From Phycisphaerales bacterium (GTDB taxonomy: Bacteria > Planctomycetota > Phycisphaerae > Phycisphaerales > UBA1924), in the NCBI GenBank assembly GCA_017640485.1, contig JAEPQP010000005.1:1-54356 (forward strand): 54,356 bases of DNA, in the 5' to 3' direction. The notes under the pieces were generated by a model. That model had not been told where the DNA came from and made no database searches. It was given only the letters and a program-made list of their open reading frames with translations. A program made the translations under genes and the position numbers. Shown piece after piece: positions 43,122 through 51,744 of the stretch (positions are counted from its first letter, which is position 1; each line of letters begins with the position of its first letter).

Positions 43122-43808
43122 GTGAGTTACGCCGATCTTGAAACTCGTCCCCGACTCAAAGCATTTGGGTTTATCCATCCAGGCACCCCATACGCATTGT
43201 CGCCTCGAACAAGCGTGAATGATTCTGTCACATTCACACTGCACATGTGGATCCCAGCGCTCATCGCACTTTGTTTTTCTTTGGTCCAACTGCTAGCTGC
43301 CTATTACCTGTACAAGACCAATAAGCCGCCAAACACTTGGGATAGTGACCTAGAAATTTGGTTATGGGGAGCATTGATCCCATTCGCAATAGGCGTATAT
43401 GCATTATCTCGCTGGCGATCAGCAACTGTCTTCCGAGATGGCACCGTTGAACTGAATCATCCATTTTTCATCATAAGAAGAAAGACACGATTCGAGTCGA
43501 ACACTATTTGGCTAGATGTCATCAGAAAGATCCCTTCTAAGCAGGAGAAGAATAATCTTGCTCAAATCATGTCACAGCCAAAATTTCAGCAAGCCATTTC
43601 TGAAGAACCTGATCTTGTTAATCAATTGATATCTTCCTATTGGAAAAAGATGCTTGTGATCCACAATCGTAAGAAATGCTTTGTACTTGTTCTCAACAAA
43701 GAAGACAAAATTGATGAGCTTCAGAATCTCTTATGCAACCACTATAATTTAGATTCGTCTAAAACTGATTACACTATTCGCTACAAGGGATTTTCTGGAT
43801 TGGATTAA
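43122..43808 (+). CDS. AT-rich membrane protein of unknown function
   Basis: A 228-residue protein. Two hydrophobic helices (about 43-65 and 82-95) are followed by a charged C-terminal part with many Lys, Asn and Ile residues. I do not recognise it. Three sampled lines (43501-43680) are 37% GC, against about 60% in the neighbouring uvrC, and AT-ending codons are common, which suggests recent transfer. The GTG start lies three bases after the uvrC stop, and the gene ends two bases before the convergent neighbour. The first 25 codons look more like the host in composition, so the start or a fusion point is uncertain. Confidence 0.65.
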   Translation: MSYADLETRPRLKAFGFIHPGTPYALSPRTSVNDSVTFTLHMWIPALIALCFSLVQLLAAYYLYKTNKPPNTWDSDLEIWLWGALIPFAIGVYALSRWRSATVFRDGTVELNHPFFIIRRKTRFESNTIWLDVIRKIPSKQEKNNLAQIMSQPKFQQAISEEPDLVNQLISSYWKKMLVIHNRKKCFVLVLNKEDKIDELQNLLCNHYNLDSSKTDYTIRYKGFSGLD

Positions 43809-43810
43809 TG

Positions 43811-45193
43811 TTAATCCGACACCCGTGTACTCTTGATCACCTGCCCGTTCTGATACAGCGTCACGCTCGTCGCGGTTCCATCATCGGACATCTCGAACTC
43901 CAACTCCGCGTCCACGGCTTCGTAGCGGAATCGATGCTCACCCTCAATCTCCACGATCGACAGCGCCGTCTGTCCAGTGATCTTCGCGAACAAACCGCCG
44001 CGCTCGTGTGTGATCTCCATCACGTAGTACGGGCTCTCGTACTCCCCAACCAGCTTCGCGGCGTAGTCCGCGTCGATCGGATCCGCGGCTTCAAGCTGCA
44101 CAGGTTCCACATCCATCCCGGCGAGTTGCTGGACCAGCTTCTCACCCACCGTGGTGGTCGTGAGTGTCGCGCTGTTGGTCAGCACCACCACCGCGAGATC
44201 GAGATCGTGATTGATCGCCATGTACGACGAGTACCCGCCGGTCATGCCGTTGTGCCAGTAGGTCGATCCATCGAGCGCGAGCATCCACCCGAAGCACACA
44301 CGCCCGAACCCCGAATCCGCCATGGGTTCGCGGGCGAATTCAAGCGATTCGTAGATCTCTCCTTCGCCCCCTTCAAGATTCGCAACCGCGAACTCCAGCA
44401 TCGCGGGCGCCGACGACACCCACATCCCCGCGGGATCCATCGCGCCCGTCGCGCCCCAGGGTTTGGTCGCGCGCTTGCTTGAGGTCGCGGGCGCGAGCCG
44501 ATCGCGTTCGTCGTCGTCGAGCGTGATCCAGAACTCCTCGATCCCCAGCGGCTCAAACACTCGTTCGATCACCAGATCCTCGTACCCGGTTCCCGCGTTC
44601 TTGGACACCAGCGTCCCGAGCAGCCCGACCCCAAGATTCGAGTATTCAAACTCCGTCCCAGGCGTGCGCTTCGGGGACGCGTTGGAGATGTAGTAATACA
44701 TCATCTCGTCGGTATATCCGAGGAATGGGTTCTCCGCATCCGCCGGACGCAGATTCGCCGGAGCCGTAGGCCAACCGGAAGTGTGCGTCGTCAGATGCCA
44801 GAGCTCGACCTCCGTCCCTTCGAAATCCCGCGCATCGAACTCGTCGGGGAGCAGATCATCGACAAGCGTGTCCTTCGTCACCTCACCCCGACGGACCGCA
44901 TCGGCAAACAACACGCCGGTGAACACCTTCGAGATCGAACCGACCTCATACAGCGTATCGAACGACGGCGACTCATCGGACTCATAATCCAACTTCCCGA
45001 GCGTGTAGTACGAATCGATCCCCTTCGATCGAACCGCGACCACCGCACCGGGAACCAGCCCCGCTTCAATCAACGGTTCAATATGCTTATTGACCGCGTC
45101 CTCAACAGGATTCTCCTGCGCAAGAACGAGCGTGCTGGAAGAAACCGATCCGAGAATGACCGCGCCGAGTGCTGTGCGTGTGTGGGTGTTCAT
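43811..45193 (-). CDS. Secreted serine beta-lactamase-fold hydrolase
   Basis: A 460-residue protein with a signal peptide (TALGAVILGSVSSSTLVLAQ). It has the class C beta-lactamase/DD-peptidase pattern: SxxK in GSISKVFTG, YxN in EYSNLGVG, and HNG (YWHNGMTGGYSS) in place of KTG. A roughly 100-residue beta domain follows at the C-terminus (AAKLVGEYESPYYVMEITHERG). Enzymes of this type include esterases, D-aminopeptidases and real beta-lactamases; resistance cannot be inferred. I use the ATG at 45193; in-frame codons upstream lack a signal sequence. Confidence 0.85.
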   Translation of the reverse strand: MNTHTRTALGAVILGSVSSSTLVLAQENPVEDAVNKHIEPLIEAGLVPGAVVAVRSKGIDSYYTLGKLDYESDESPSFDTLYEVGSISKVFTGVLFADAVRRGEVTKDTLVDDLLPDEFDARDFEGTEVELWHLTTHTSGWPTAPANLRPADAENPFLGYTDEMMYYYISNASPKRTPGTEFEYSNLGVGLLGTLVSKNAGTGYEDLVIERVFEPLGIEEFWITLDDDERDRLAPATSSKRATKPWGATGAMDPAGMWVSSAPAMLEFAVANLEGGEGEIYESLEFAREPMADSGFGRVCFGWMLALDGSTYWHNGMTGGYSSYMAINHDLDLAVVVLTNSATLTTTTVGEKLVQQLAGMDVEPVQLEAADPIDADYAAKLVGEYESPYYVMEITHERGGLFAKITGQTALSIVEIEGEHRFRYEAVDAELEFEMSDDGTATSVTLYQNGQVIKSTRVSD

Positions 45194-45215
45194 ACAGAAT
45201 GATAGGGATTCCCGC

Positions 45216-45722
45216 TTACGGGGTTTCAGAGGTGGATTCTTGGTCTCCGAGCTGTTGAGCAAGCATCCGCTCAAACTCCTCGTGTGCGATAATTTCAGCA
45301 CGTGCATCCGCAAAGCCAACCACAACTCCCTCTTCATAGTGATCGGGGTTTTCATAAACCATTATTCTGTTCTCATATCCTGGATCGAAGGCTTGATGTG
45401 TACTCGGCACATAGACGAATGAATAACCCCCTCCGTTCTCCACTCGTGAGATCAGCAACTCGTGCTCAATAATTCCAAGTTCAATCAACGCCCCGGGCCA
45501 CTCCTCTTTCGAAGGGAAACGGTCATCATGCTCGCCCGCAAATACAAATGCTCCCTGAACCAATGTTCTTGCCTGCCCCAACGACCATTGAATCGGGGGC
45601 CGCACAGCAGGACCATGAGATTCAACCGGGATCATTAGCGAAACCACGACAGCTATTGCAAGAGCAAGTAATGCGAACTTGACTACTCCTGAAAGAGGCA
45701 TATTGAGTGAATCGGTATTCAT
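45216..45722 (-). CDS. Anchored protein of unknown function
   Basis: A 168-residue protein with one N-terminal membrane helix (about 12-32, VVKFALLALAIAVVVSLMI) and a soluble periplasmic part with AFVFAGEHDDRFPSKEEWPGAL and AFDPGYENRIMVYENPDHYEEG. The HDDRFPS-type segment recalls the C-terminal part of planctomycete prepilin-like or H-X9-DG proteins, but no prepilin motif is present. GC content is about 52% in a sampled line, lower than most neighbours. It is followed by the beta-lactamase-like gene on the same strand, 22 bp away. Confidence 0.6.
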   Translation of the reverse strand: MNTDSLNMPLSGVVKFALLALAIAVVVSLMIPVESHGPAVRPPIQWSLGQARTLVQGAFVFAGEHDDRFPSKEEWPGALIELGIIEHELLISRVENGGGYSFVYVPSTHQAFDPGYENRIMVYENPDHYEEGVVVGFADARAEIIAHEEFERMLAQQLGDQESTSETP

Positions 45723-45758
45723 AGCAAACTGTTCGATTCAACAGTCCAAGTGGTTCCC

Positions 45759-47627
45759 TCACCCCTCATCAAGCACCTGGTGGTACCGCATCATCACATG
45801 CTCGCGGGTGATCAGCGCGACCGGGTTCATCTGTCCGAACTGATCCAGCAGACACAAGCTCGACACATCGGACTTCGTGAACTTCTCCATCACCGTGTCC
45901 AGATGCTCGTCGGCGGTGATCGTCGGGATATCGGTCCGCATCAGTTCCGCGACGAGCAGCAGCGGGATCGCTTCGCGATCGATGAGCGCTGCACGCATGT
46001 CGTGACCCGTCACCATCCCGAGGTACCTGCCCTCGTGATCGATGACGGGGAAGTCGGGGACATTGTGGTGCGCGTGGAGCGTGATCAGTTTGCTCAGCGG
46101 ATCCGACGCGTAGACCGGTTCATTCGGGAGCGCCGCGTACTTCACGCTCGCGACCGGGACATGCCGCAGAATCCCAAGGTCCCGGCTCGTCCCGATCCGC
46201 ACACCCGCGCGCCGGAGCTTCGCGGTGTAGATCGAGTCGGGCATCCACATCCGCGCGAACATCGTCGAGATGATCGCCGCGAGCATAATCGGCGCCAGCA
46301 CCCTCGGCTCATGCGTGAGCTCAAACAGCATCAGAATCGCAGTCATCGGCGCAAAGGTCGTCCCCGCGACGACCGCCGCCATCCCAACCAGCGCATAACT
46401 CGCGGGTGACCCACCCTCCGGGACCAACCCGAGCATCTCAAGGATCAAGCCGTAGGTCCCCCCCACTGTTGCTCCGATGAAGAGCGACGGTGCGAACACA
46501 CCGCCCGATCCTCCGGACCCGAGCGTCGAGCAGGTCGCGACGATTTTCGCGAACAGCAGGACCGTGAGCGTGATGACGGCCGTCCATCCGACATCGGACG
46601 CGGTGTAGTGCGCCGGGGAGAGCAGCGACTGGATCATCGCGTACCCGTTCCCGAAGAATACCGGGACCGGGGATTCGGTCGGGACGAGCGAGCTCGTGTC
46701 CAGCGAAGCGCACGCCCGCTGACTGAGCATCCCCAGCATCCCAAGCACGAGTGCGCCCGCAACGGGGAGCAGGATCGGGTGGATCCGCAGCCGAGAGAAA
46801 AACGACTCGCCGATCTCCAGCGATGCGACGAATATCCACGAGACCCCCGCGCAGATCACCCCAAGCACAACATAGTTCGGGAGTTCTGCGGCGGTGAACA
46901 AATACCCGACCAACTCATACGCGAAGATCGCGTCCTCTGCTGGGAGGACAACCTGCGTGAACGCCATCGCGAAGACCGACGCCATCACGATCGGGGAGAA
47001 CGCTTTGAGCGAGAAATCCCTGAGCAAGATCTCCAGAGCAAAGAACACCCCCGCGATCGGCGCATGGAAAATACTCGAGATCCCTGCCGCGGCACCGCAT
47101 CCCACCAGTGTCGGGATATGCCGACGCTCGATCCCGAGCCGCTGCGCCATCGCTGATCCGATCACCGATCCTGCTTGGACAATCGGACCTTCCGCACCCG
47201 CTGATCCACCACTACCAACTGTACAGATCGCGGTGATGACTTTGACAACACCGTTCACGACCGGGATCTTCCCACCCTTACGCACGATCGCATCGAGCAC
47301 ATGCGGCACGCCGTGACCCGCGGCTTTGGGCGCAAACCTGAACACTAGTATCCCGGTGATCAACGCTCCGCCCATCGGGACGAGCGGGATCAGCCACAGG
47401 CGCGAGCCGTCCTCGCCCTGGAGTGTGCCTTGCAGATCCTCGGTCAGAAATTCAACATTCCCCAGCGCCCACGCGAACCCGATCGCGGCGATCGCCGTCA
47501 ACACGCCGATGACCGCGCCGATCAGGTTCAACCAACCGTCCGGATGATCATGAACCCATCCCCCGAGCTTGCGGAAGAGTTTCTTGGTATTGGTTGTCAT
47601 CAGGACGCTGCTCACTGCTGGGATCAT
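45759..47627 (-). CDS. ClC-family chloride channel/transporter with two CBS domains
   Basis: A 622-residue membrane protein. ClC core (about 30-455): GSGGSAGAEGPIVQ holds the gating Glu, GSGGSGGVFAPSLFIG is the second selectivity filter, and further helices follow. At the position of the internal proton Glu the sequence reads FFALEILLRD, with Ile where transporters have Glu. C-terminal tandem CBS domains (about 480-600; DFPVIDHEGRYLGMVTGHDM) probably bind adenine nucleotides. It conducts or exchanges chloride or another halide. The start may be the ATG at 47627 or 47600; neither has a good ribosome site. topA ends 29 bp upstream on the same strand. Confidence 0.88.
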   Translation of the reverse strand: MIPAVSSVLMTTNTKKLFRKLGGWVHDHPDGWLNLIGAVIGVLTAIAAIGFAWALGNVEFLTEDLQGTLQGEDGSRLWLIPLVPMGGALITGILVFRFAPKAAGHGVPHVLDAIVRKGGKIPVVNGVVKVITAICTVGSGGSAGAEGPIVQAGSVIGSAMAQRLGIERRHIPTLVGCGAAAGISSIFHAPIAGVFFALEILLRDFSLKAFSPIVMASVFAMAFTQVVLPAEDAIFAYELVGYLFTAAELPNYVVLGVICAGVSWIFVASLEIGESFFSRLRIHPILLPVAGALVLGMLGMLSQRACASLDTSSLVPTESPVPVFFGNGYAMIQSLLSPAHYTASDVGWTAVITLTVLLFAKIVATCSTLGSGGSGGVFAPSLFIGATVGGTYGLILEMLGLVPEGGSPASYALVGMAAVVAGTTFAPMTAILMLFELTHEPRVLAPIMLAAIISTMFARMWMPDSIYTAKLRRAGVRIGTSRDLGILRHVPVASVKYAALPNEPVYASDPLSKLITLHAHHNVPDFPVIDHEGRYLGMVTGHDMRAALIDREAIPLLLVAELMRTDIPTITADEHLDTVMEKFTKSDVSSLCLLDQFGQMNPVALITREHVMMRYHQVLDEG

Positions 47628-47655
47628 ACACCCCCAACAATCCGCAGCTTATCGA

Positions 47656-50514
47656 TCAAGCACTCTTGGATGCTCGCGGATCATCCTGCAGGAGCAGTTC
47701 CTCGACCGATGGTGCTTCCGCGACCGGCTTGCCCTTCGAGTCCGTCAACGGCGTGCCGTCCATCCGCGTGATGGTCGGGACCGGGTGAGCCGCTTCATGC
47801 TTGCTGAGCTTCGCTTCCAGATCGGCGCGTTGCTCGTCCTCAAGAGCCGTCCATTTCCCGCGTCCCCGGCATTTCGGGAATCGGCTGCACCCCAACCACG
47901 GACCACGCGCCCCGTTCCGCAGGTTCAGCGGACTCTGACACAACGGGCATTCAAGCTCGGTCTCCAACGCGGGAACACTCGGAGCGTTCACGAACCCCTT
48001 CTTGTCGATGTTCAGGATCATGCCGTCGTCGTTGGTCTCACCCTCTTCGAGCGGGGTCGTCAGGAACGGACCGAACCGACCGACCTTCCGGATCATGGGG
48101 CGCCCGGTCATCGGGCACTTCACATCCACAAACTCTGCCATCTGAGGCCGACCCTGTCGATCGCACGGACACGCCCAGTTGCAGTCGGGATACTGTGAGC
48201 AGCTCAGGAAACGCCCGTTCTTCCCGAATCGATACACGAGGGATGAATCACACTTCTCGCACCGATACTCCTCGGGCGCAGGGCGCAGCTCCGCTTTCGC
48301 GTGCATCATCTCTTCGTGCGCCTTTTCCAGCGCCTTGGTGAATCGGCCGTAGAACCCCTCGAGCATCTCGATCCAGTCCAGGTGCTCATCCTCGATCGCG
48401 TCGAGCTTCCCTTCCATGTCACGCGTGTACCCAAGATCCATCAATCGCGGGAAACCCTCGACGAGCTTGTCGGTCACAACCATCCCGAGATCCGTCGCCC
48501 AGAATGCGCGTTGGATCTGCTCGACATACTTGCGGTCCTGGATCGTCTGGATGATGCTCGCGTATGTGGACGGGCGACCGATCCCCTCGGATTCAAGTGT
48601 TTTGATCAGACTCGCTTCAGAGAACCGTCCCGGCGCGCCGGTGAACTTCTGTCCCGGATCCATCGCGAACGGGTACATCGGCTGCTTCTCTTCAAGCTTC
48701 GGGAGATTCAGCTCATCGCCACTCGTCGGGACTCCCGAGACGCGGTAATGACCATCAAACGCGAGCGTGCGTCCAGTTGCGCGGAACAGCGCCTTGTTGT
48801 CCATCCCGCCTCGGATCATGACGCTCGTCGCGTCCCACTGCGCCGGGACCATCTGGCATGCAACAAAGCGCTCCCAGATCAATCGGTACAGTTTTTTCTG
48901 GTCGTCCTTCACAGACGATGGGAGCGAATCCGGATGACGCGAGACTTCCGTCGGACGGATCGCTTCGTGCGCCTCTTGTGCACCCTTGTTGGAGGACTTG
49001 AAGAAGTTGGGTTTCTCTGGGAGGTACTTATCGCCGTAGGTCTTCTGGATGTGACCACGCACCGCGTTGAGCGCCGATCCATCGATATGCGTCGAGTCGG
49101 TACGCATGTAGGTAATCAGACCAGTCGGACCCTCGCCGGGGATCGTGACCCCTTCGTACAAACCCTGCGCCGCGCGCATCGTCCGCTGTGCGCCGAACCC
49201 GAGACGCGACGACGCCGCTTGCTGCATCGTCGATGTGATGAACGGCCCCGGCGCTCTGGACTTGGTGCGCTTCGTTTCGATCGCTTCGATCGTGTACTCC
49301 AGATCGCTCTTGCAAGTCCCTGTGATTGACCGCATCCACTTCGCTGGACCGACCCCCTCAGGATCGGGGGTCACATCTGTCTTGATGTCGCGGAGCCCGC
49401 ACGCCTCGACCACTGAGAGCACTTGCTTGCTGATATCGTGCGCATCCGGATCCGCGAATGCTTCGTTGACCTGCTCGCGCCGCTCTTCGATCGCGTCGTG
49501 TGTGAGTTCTTCAACCTCTGGGACGATACTCGAAGAAATCAGGCGCGGATCAAACTTCTCGCCATCGAACTCGACAAGCTGCGCACGCACCGTGTTGTTC
49601 TGACTCAGCCACCCGTTCTGTGCCTTGATCGTCGGGCCTTTCCCCTTCTCATCGCGCTCTTCGATGAACTTCTTCCACTGCGGCCCCAGCCGTTCCGCGG
49701 CTTTCGCGTCCAGCGCGAAGTTCCCCGTCACCGTCCAGTACTCATCGGGAACAAACGCCGCGATCTGACGCTCGCGCTCGACAACCAAACGCACCGCGAC
49801 CGACTGGACCCGTCCGGCGCTCAGCCCCCGCGCCACCTTCTTCCACAGCAACGGCGAGACCTGGTACCCCACGATCCGATCCAGGATCCGTCGCGCCTGC
49901 TGCGCATTGACTCGCTCCTCATCGATCGCGTGCGGATTGTGGAACGCCTTCTCGATCTCCGCCTTGGTAATTGCGGTAAACATCACCCGCTGCGCTTCTT
50001 CGGATTTGATCCCCAGTTCCTGCGCCACATGCCACGCGATCGCTTCGCCCTCACGATCGAGGTCGGTCGCGAACCAGACTTGCCCGCCGGTCGACTGAGC
50101 ATCCTTCGCGGCTCGTTTCAGGTCCTTCACGACCTGCTCCTTACCCGACAAAATCTCATAGCTCGGCGTGAATCGCTTGTCCAGATTCACCCCCGGAACC
50201 GGATCCTTCACACCTTTGGGATTCTTAGAGGGCAGATCCCGGACATGACCGACCGATGCGAGCACGACATAGTCATCGCCGAGATACTTGTTGATGGTCT
50301 TCGCTTTCGCAGGAGATTCCACGATCACGAGCGATTTGCCCTTCGCGGCTCCAGCCTTGTAGGCGCTGGCGAACTTGCGGCCGCCCGACTTCTTCGCGAC
50401 CTTTTTGGAAGCGGCTTTTTTCGACGATGCCTTCTTGGTCGTCTTTTTCGCCGATTTCTTGGCCGTTTTCTTCGCGGCTTTCTTCTTGGTTGTCGCTGCC
50501 GTCTTCTTCGCCAT
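47656..50514 (-). CDS. topA: DNA topoisomerase I with N-terminal lysine-rich tail
   Basis: A 952-residue type IA topoisomerase. Residues 1-50 form a Lys/Ala/Ser/Thr tail with about 20 lysines, mostly in KK pairs, like histone H1 C-tails. The Toprim domain follows (SLVIVESPAKAKTINKYLG; ATDLDREGEAIAWHV). The catalytic Tyr lies in GLITYMRTDSTHI, then SEASLIKTLESEGIGRPSTY. C-terminal zinc-ribbon repeats (CEKCDSSLVYRFGKNGRFLSC; CPLCQSPLNL) bind DNA. The enzyme relaxes negative supercoils. The ATG has AAGG about six bases upstream. Lysine tails on topoisomerase I are better known at the C-terminus (actinobacteria), so the N-terminal place is notable. Confidence 0.95.
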   Translation of the reverse strand: MAKKTAATTKKKAAKKTAKKSAKKTTKKASSKKAASKKVAKKSGGRKFASAYKAGAAKGKSLVIVESPAKAKTINKYLGDDYVVLASVGHVRDLPSKNPKGVKDPVPGVNLDKRFTPSYEILSGKEQVVKDLKRAAKDAQSTGGQVWFATDLDREGEAIAWHVAQELGIKSEEAQRVMFTAITKAEIEKAFHNPHAIDEERVNAQQARRILDRIVGYQVSPLLWKKVARGLSAGRVQSVAVRLVVERERQIAAFVPDEYWTVTGNFALDAKAAERLGPQWKKFIEERDEKGKGPTIKAQNGWLSQNNTVRAQLVEFDGEKFDPRLISSSIVPEVEELTHDAIEERREQVNEAFADPDAHDISKQVLSVVEACGLRDIKTDVTPDPEGVGPAKWMRSITGTCKSDLEYTIEAIETKRTKSRAPGPFITSTMQQAASSRLGFGAQRTMRAAQGLYEGVTIPGEGPTGLITYMRTDSTHIDGSALNAVRGHIQKTYGDKYLPEKPNFFKSSNKGAQEAHEAIRPTEVSRHPDSLPSSVKDDQKKLYRLIWERFVACQMVPAQWDATSVMIRGGMDNKALFRATGRTLAFDGHYRVSGVPTSGDELNLPKLEEKQPMYPFAMDPGQKFTGAPGRFSEASLIKTLESEGIGRPSTYASIIQTIQDRKYVEQIQRAFWATDLGMVVTDKLVEGFPRLMDLGYTRDMEGKLDAIEDEHLDWIEMLEGFYGRFTKALEKAHEEMMHAKAELRPAPEEYRCEKCDSSLVYRFGKNGRFLSCSQYPDCNWACPCDRQGRPQMAEFVDVKCPMTGRPMIRKVGRFGPFLTTPLEEGETNDDGMILNIDKKGFVNAPSVPALETELECPLCQSPLNLRNGARGPWLGCSRFPKCRGRGKWTALEDEQRADLEAKLSKHEAAHPVPTITRMDGTPLTDSKGKPVAEAPSVEELLLQDDPRASKSA

Positions 50515-50541
50515 GCAAGCCTTTCACTTCGTCTATCTATT

Positions 50542-50571
50542 TATATAGAACAAGCCTGAGCCGTGAGGGAA
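50542..50571 (-). promoter_or_regulatory. Candidate topA promoter
   Basis: On the minus strand TATATA (50547-50542) forms a good -10, with a weak -35 (TTCCCT, 50571-50566) at 18-base spacing, and a leader of about 20 bases to the ATG. A perfect TTGACA further upstream (50594-50589) lacks a matching -10. Confidence 0.4.
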
Positions 50572-50669
50572 CGCTCGATATTCCCGATTGTCAAGCCCAT
50601 GTTTGCGATTCCCTCTCGCTGTGTCCGATAATCAGCGGACCAGAACCCACTTGCTCCAGCGCTTCCAGC

Positions 50670-50710
50670 GTGCTAATGTAGCACATGCTACTTGTAGCAA
50701 ATGCTACAAT
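50670..50710. promoter_or_regulatory. Tandem palindromic operators before the metal importer
   Basis: Five alternating half-sites (TGCTA, TAGCA, TGCTA, TAGCA, TGCTA) spaced 7-9 bases apart form three overlapping or adjacent palindromes. These are GTGCTA-ATG-TAGCAC (50670-50684), GTAGCA-CA-TGCTAC (50678-50691) and TTGTAGCAAATGCTACAA (50692-50709). The last overlaps a TACAAT -10-like box (50705-50710), the arrangement expected for repression. A DtxR/MntR- or Zur-type metal regulator is the likely binder, by inference from the operon. Confidence 0.75.
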
Positions 50711-50748
50711 AAAACGCCCTCAAACACCAAAAATCCGGGGATGCCCAT

Positions 50749-51744
50749 ATGAAATCAATCCACACGCTCTTGCTCCTCATGCTCATGCTTGTACTGCCAT
50801 CGTGCGATCAGAGCTCAGGAGAAAAAAAATCAGAGTCCGGAAGCGAATCCAGCAGCCAACTCTCGATCGTTACCACAATCGGTATGATCACCGACCCCAC
50901 GACCGAGATCGGCGGCGACCATGCCGAGGTCATTGGACTGATCGGGACCGGGATCGATCCGCATCTCTATAAACCCACCCGAACCGACATCGCGACACTC
51001 AGCAACGCGGATGTCGTCCTCTACACAGGACTCATGCTCGAGGGACGCATGACCGACGCTTTCGTGCGTATCGCAGGCAGCGGGGTGGACGTCAAACCAG
51101 TCACCGAACTGATCGATGAAGAATCCTTGCTCTCGCCCCCAGAGTTTGAGGGACACCACGATCCCCACCTCTGGATGGACCCAACCGCGTGGTCTCTCGC
51201 GGTTGATGTCATCACCCAGACCCTTGTGGATGCGGATCCGGCTCACGCGGAGTCGTATCAAGCAAACGCTGCGGAGTACCAGTCGCGACTATCGGCGCTC
51301 GATTCGTACGCACAAGAAGTTCTCTCATCAGTCCCCGAATCCCAGCGCATCCTCGTGACCGCGCACGACGCGTTCAACTACTTCGGACAACGCTACAACT
51401 ACCAAGTCGTCGGGATCCAAGGCATCTCCACCGAATCCGAAGCGGGTGTCCGGGATATCGAACGCATCGTTGATCTCATTGTCGAAAACAATGTCGGCGC
51501 GGTGTTCGTCGAGACCACTGTGTCTGACCGCAACATCAACGCACTGATCGCTGGAGCGAAGGCACGCGGGCACGATGTTGTCATCGGGGGATCCCTCTAC
51601 TCCGACGCGATGGGTGAGCCGGGGACATACGAGGGGACCTACATCGGGATGATCGATCACAACGTCACCACCATCGCGCGAGCACTCGGAGGGACCGCGC
51701 CAGCGAAAGGGATGAACGGATCGCTCAGCGAGACCTCCCCATGA
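50749..51744 (+). CDS. Metal (Mn/Zn/Fe) ABC transporter substrate-binding lipoprotein
   Basis: A 331-residue cluster A-I (TroA/ZnuA-like) binding protein with lipobox LPSC at about residue 20. Metal ligands are visible: GIDPHLYKPTRTD (first His), DPHLWMDPTAW (second His), a Glu in GISTESEAG and a C-terminal Asp in GGSLYSDAMG. The lack of a long His-rich loop and the GIQGISTESEAG motif favour manganese or mixed Mn/Fe over zinc, as in TroA. It is the first gene of the importer operon and overlaps the ATPase gene by four bases. Confidence 0.85.
   Translation: MKSIHTLLLLMLMLVLPSCDQSSGEKKSESGSESSSQLSIVTTIGMITDPTTEIGGDHAEVIGLIGTGIDPHLYKPTRTDIATLSNADVVLYTGLMLEGRMTDAFVRIAGSGVDVKPVTELIDEESLLSPPEFEGHHDPHLWMDPTAWSLAVDVITQTLVDADPAHAESYQANAAEYQSRLSALDSYAQEVLSSVPESQRILVTAHDAFNYFGQRYNYQVVGIQGISTESEAGVRDIERIVDLIVENNVGAVFVETTVSDRNINALIAGAKARGHDVVIGGSLYSDAMGEPGTYEGTYIGMIDHNVTTIARALGGTAPAKGMNGSLSETSP

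Noticed and set aside
48301-50559. Long plus-strand frames (342 and 378 codons) opposite topA
   Set aside because: They are antisense to conserved Toprim, catalytic and zinc-ribbon regions of TopA and show no domain of their own.
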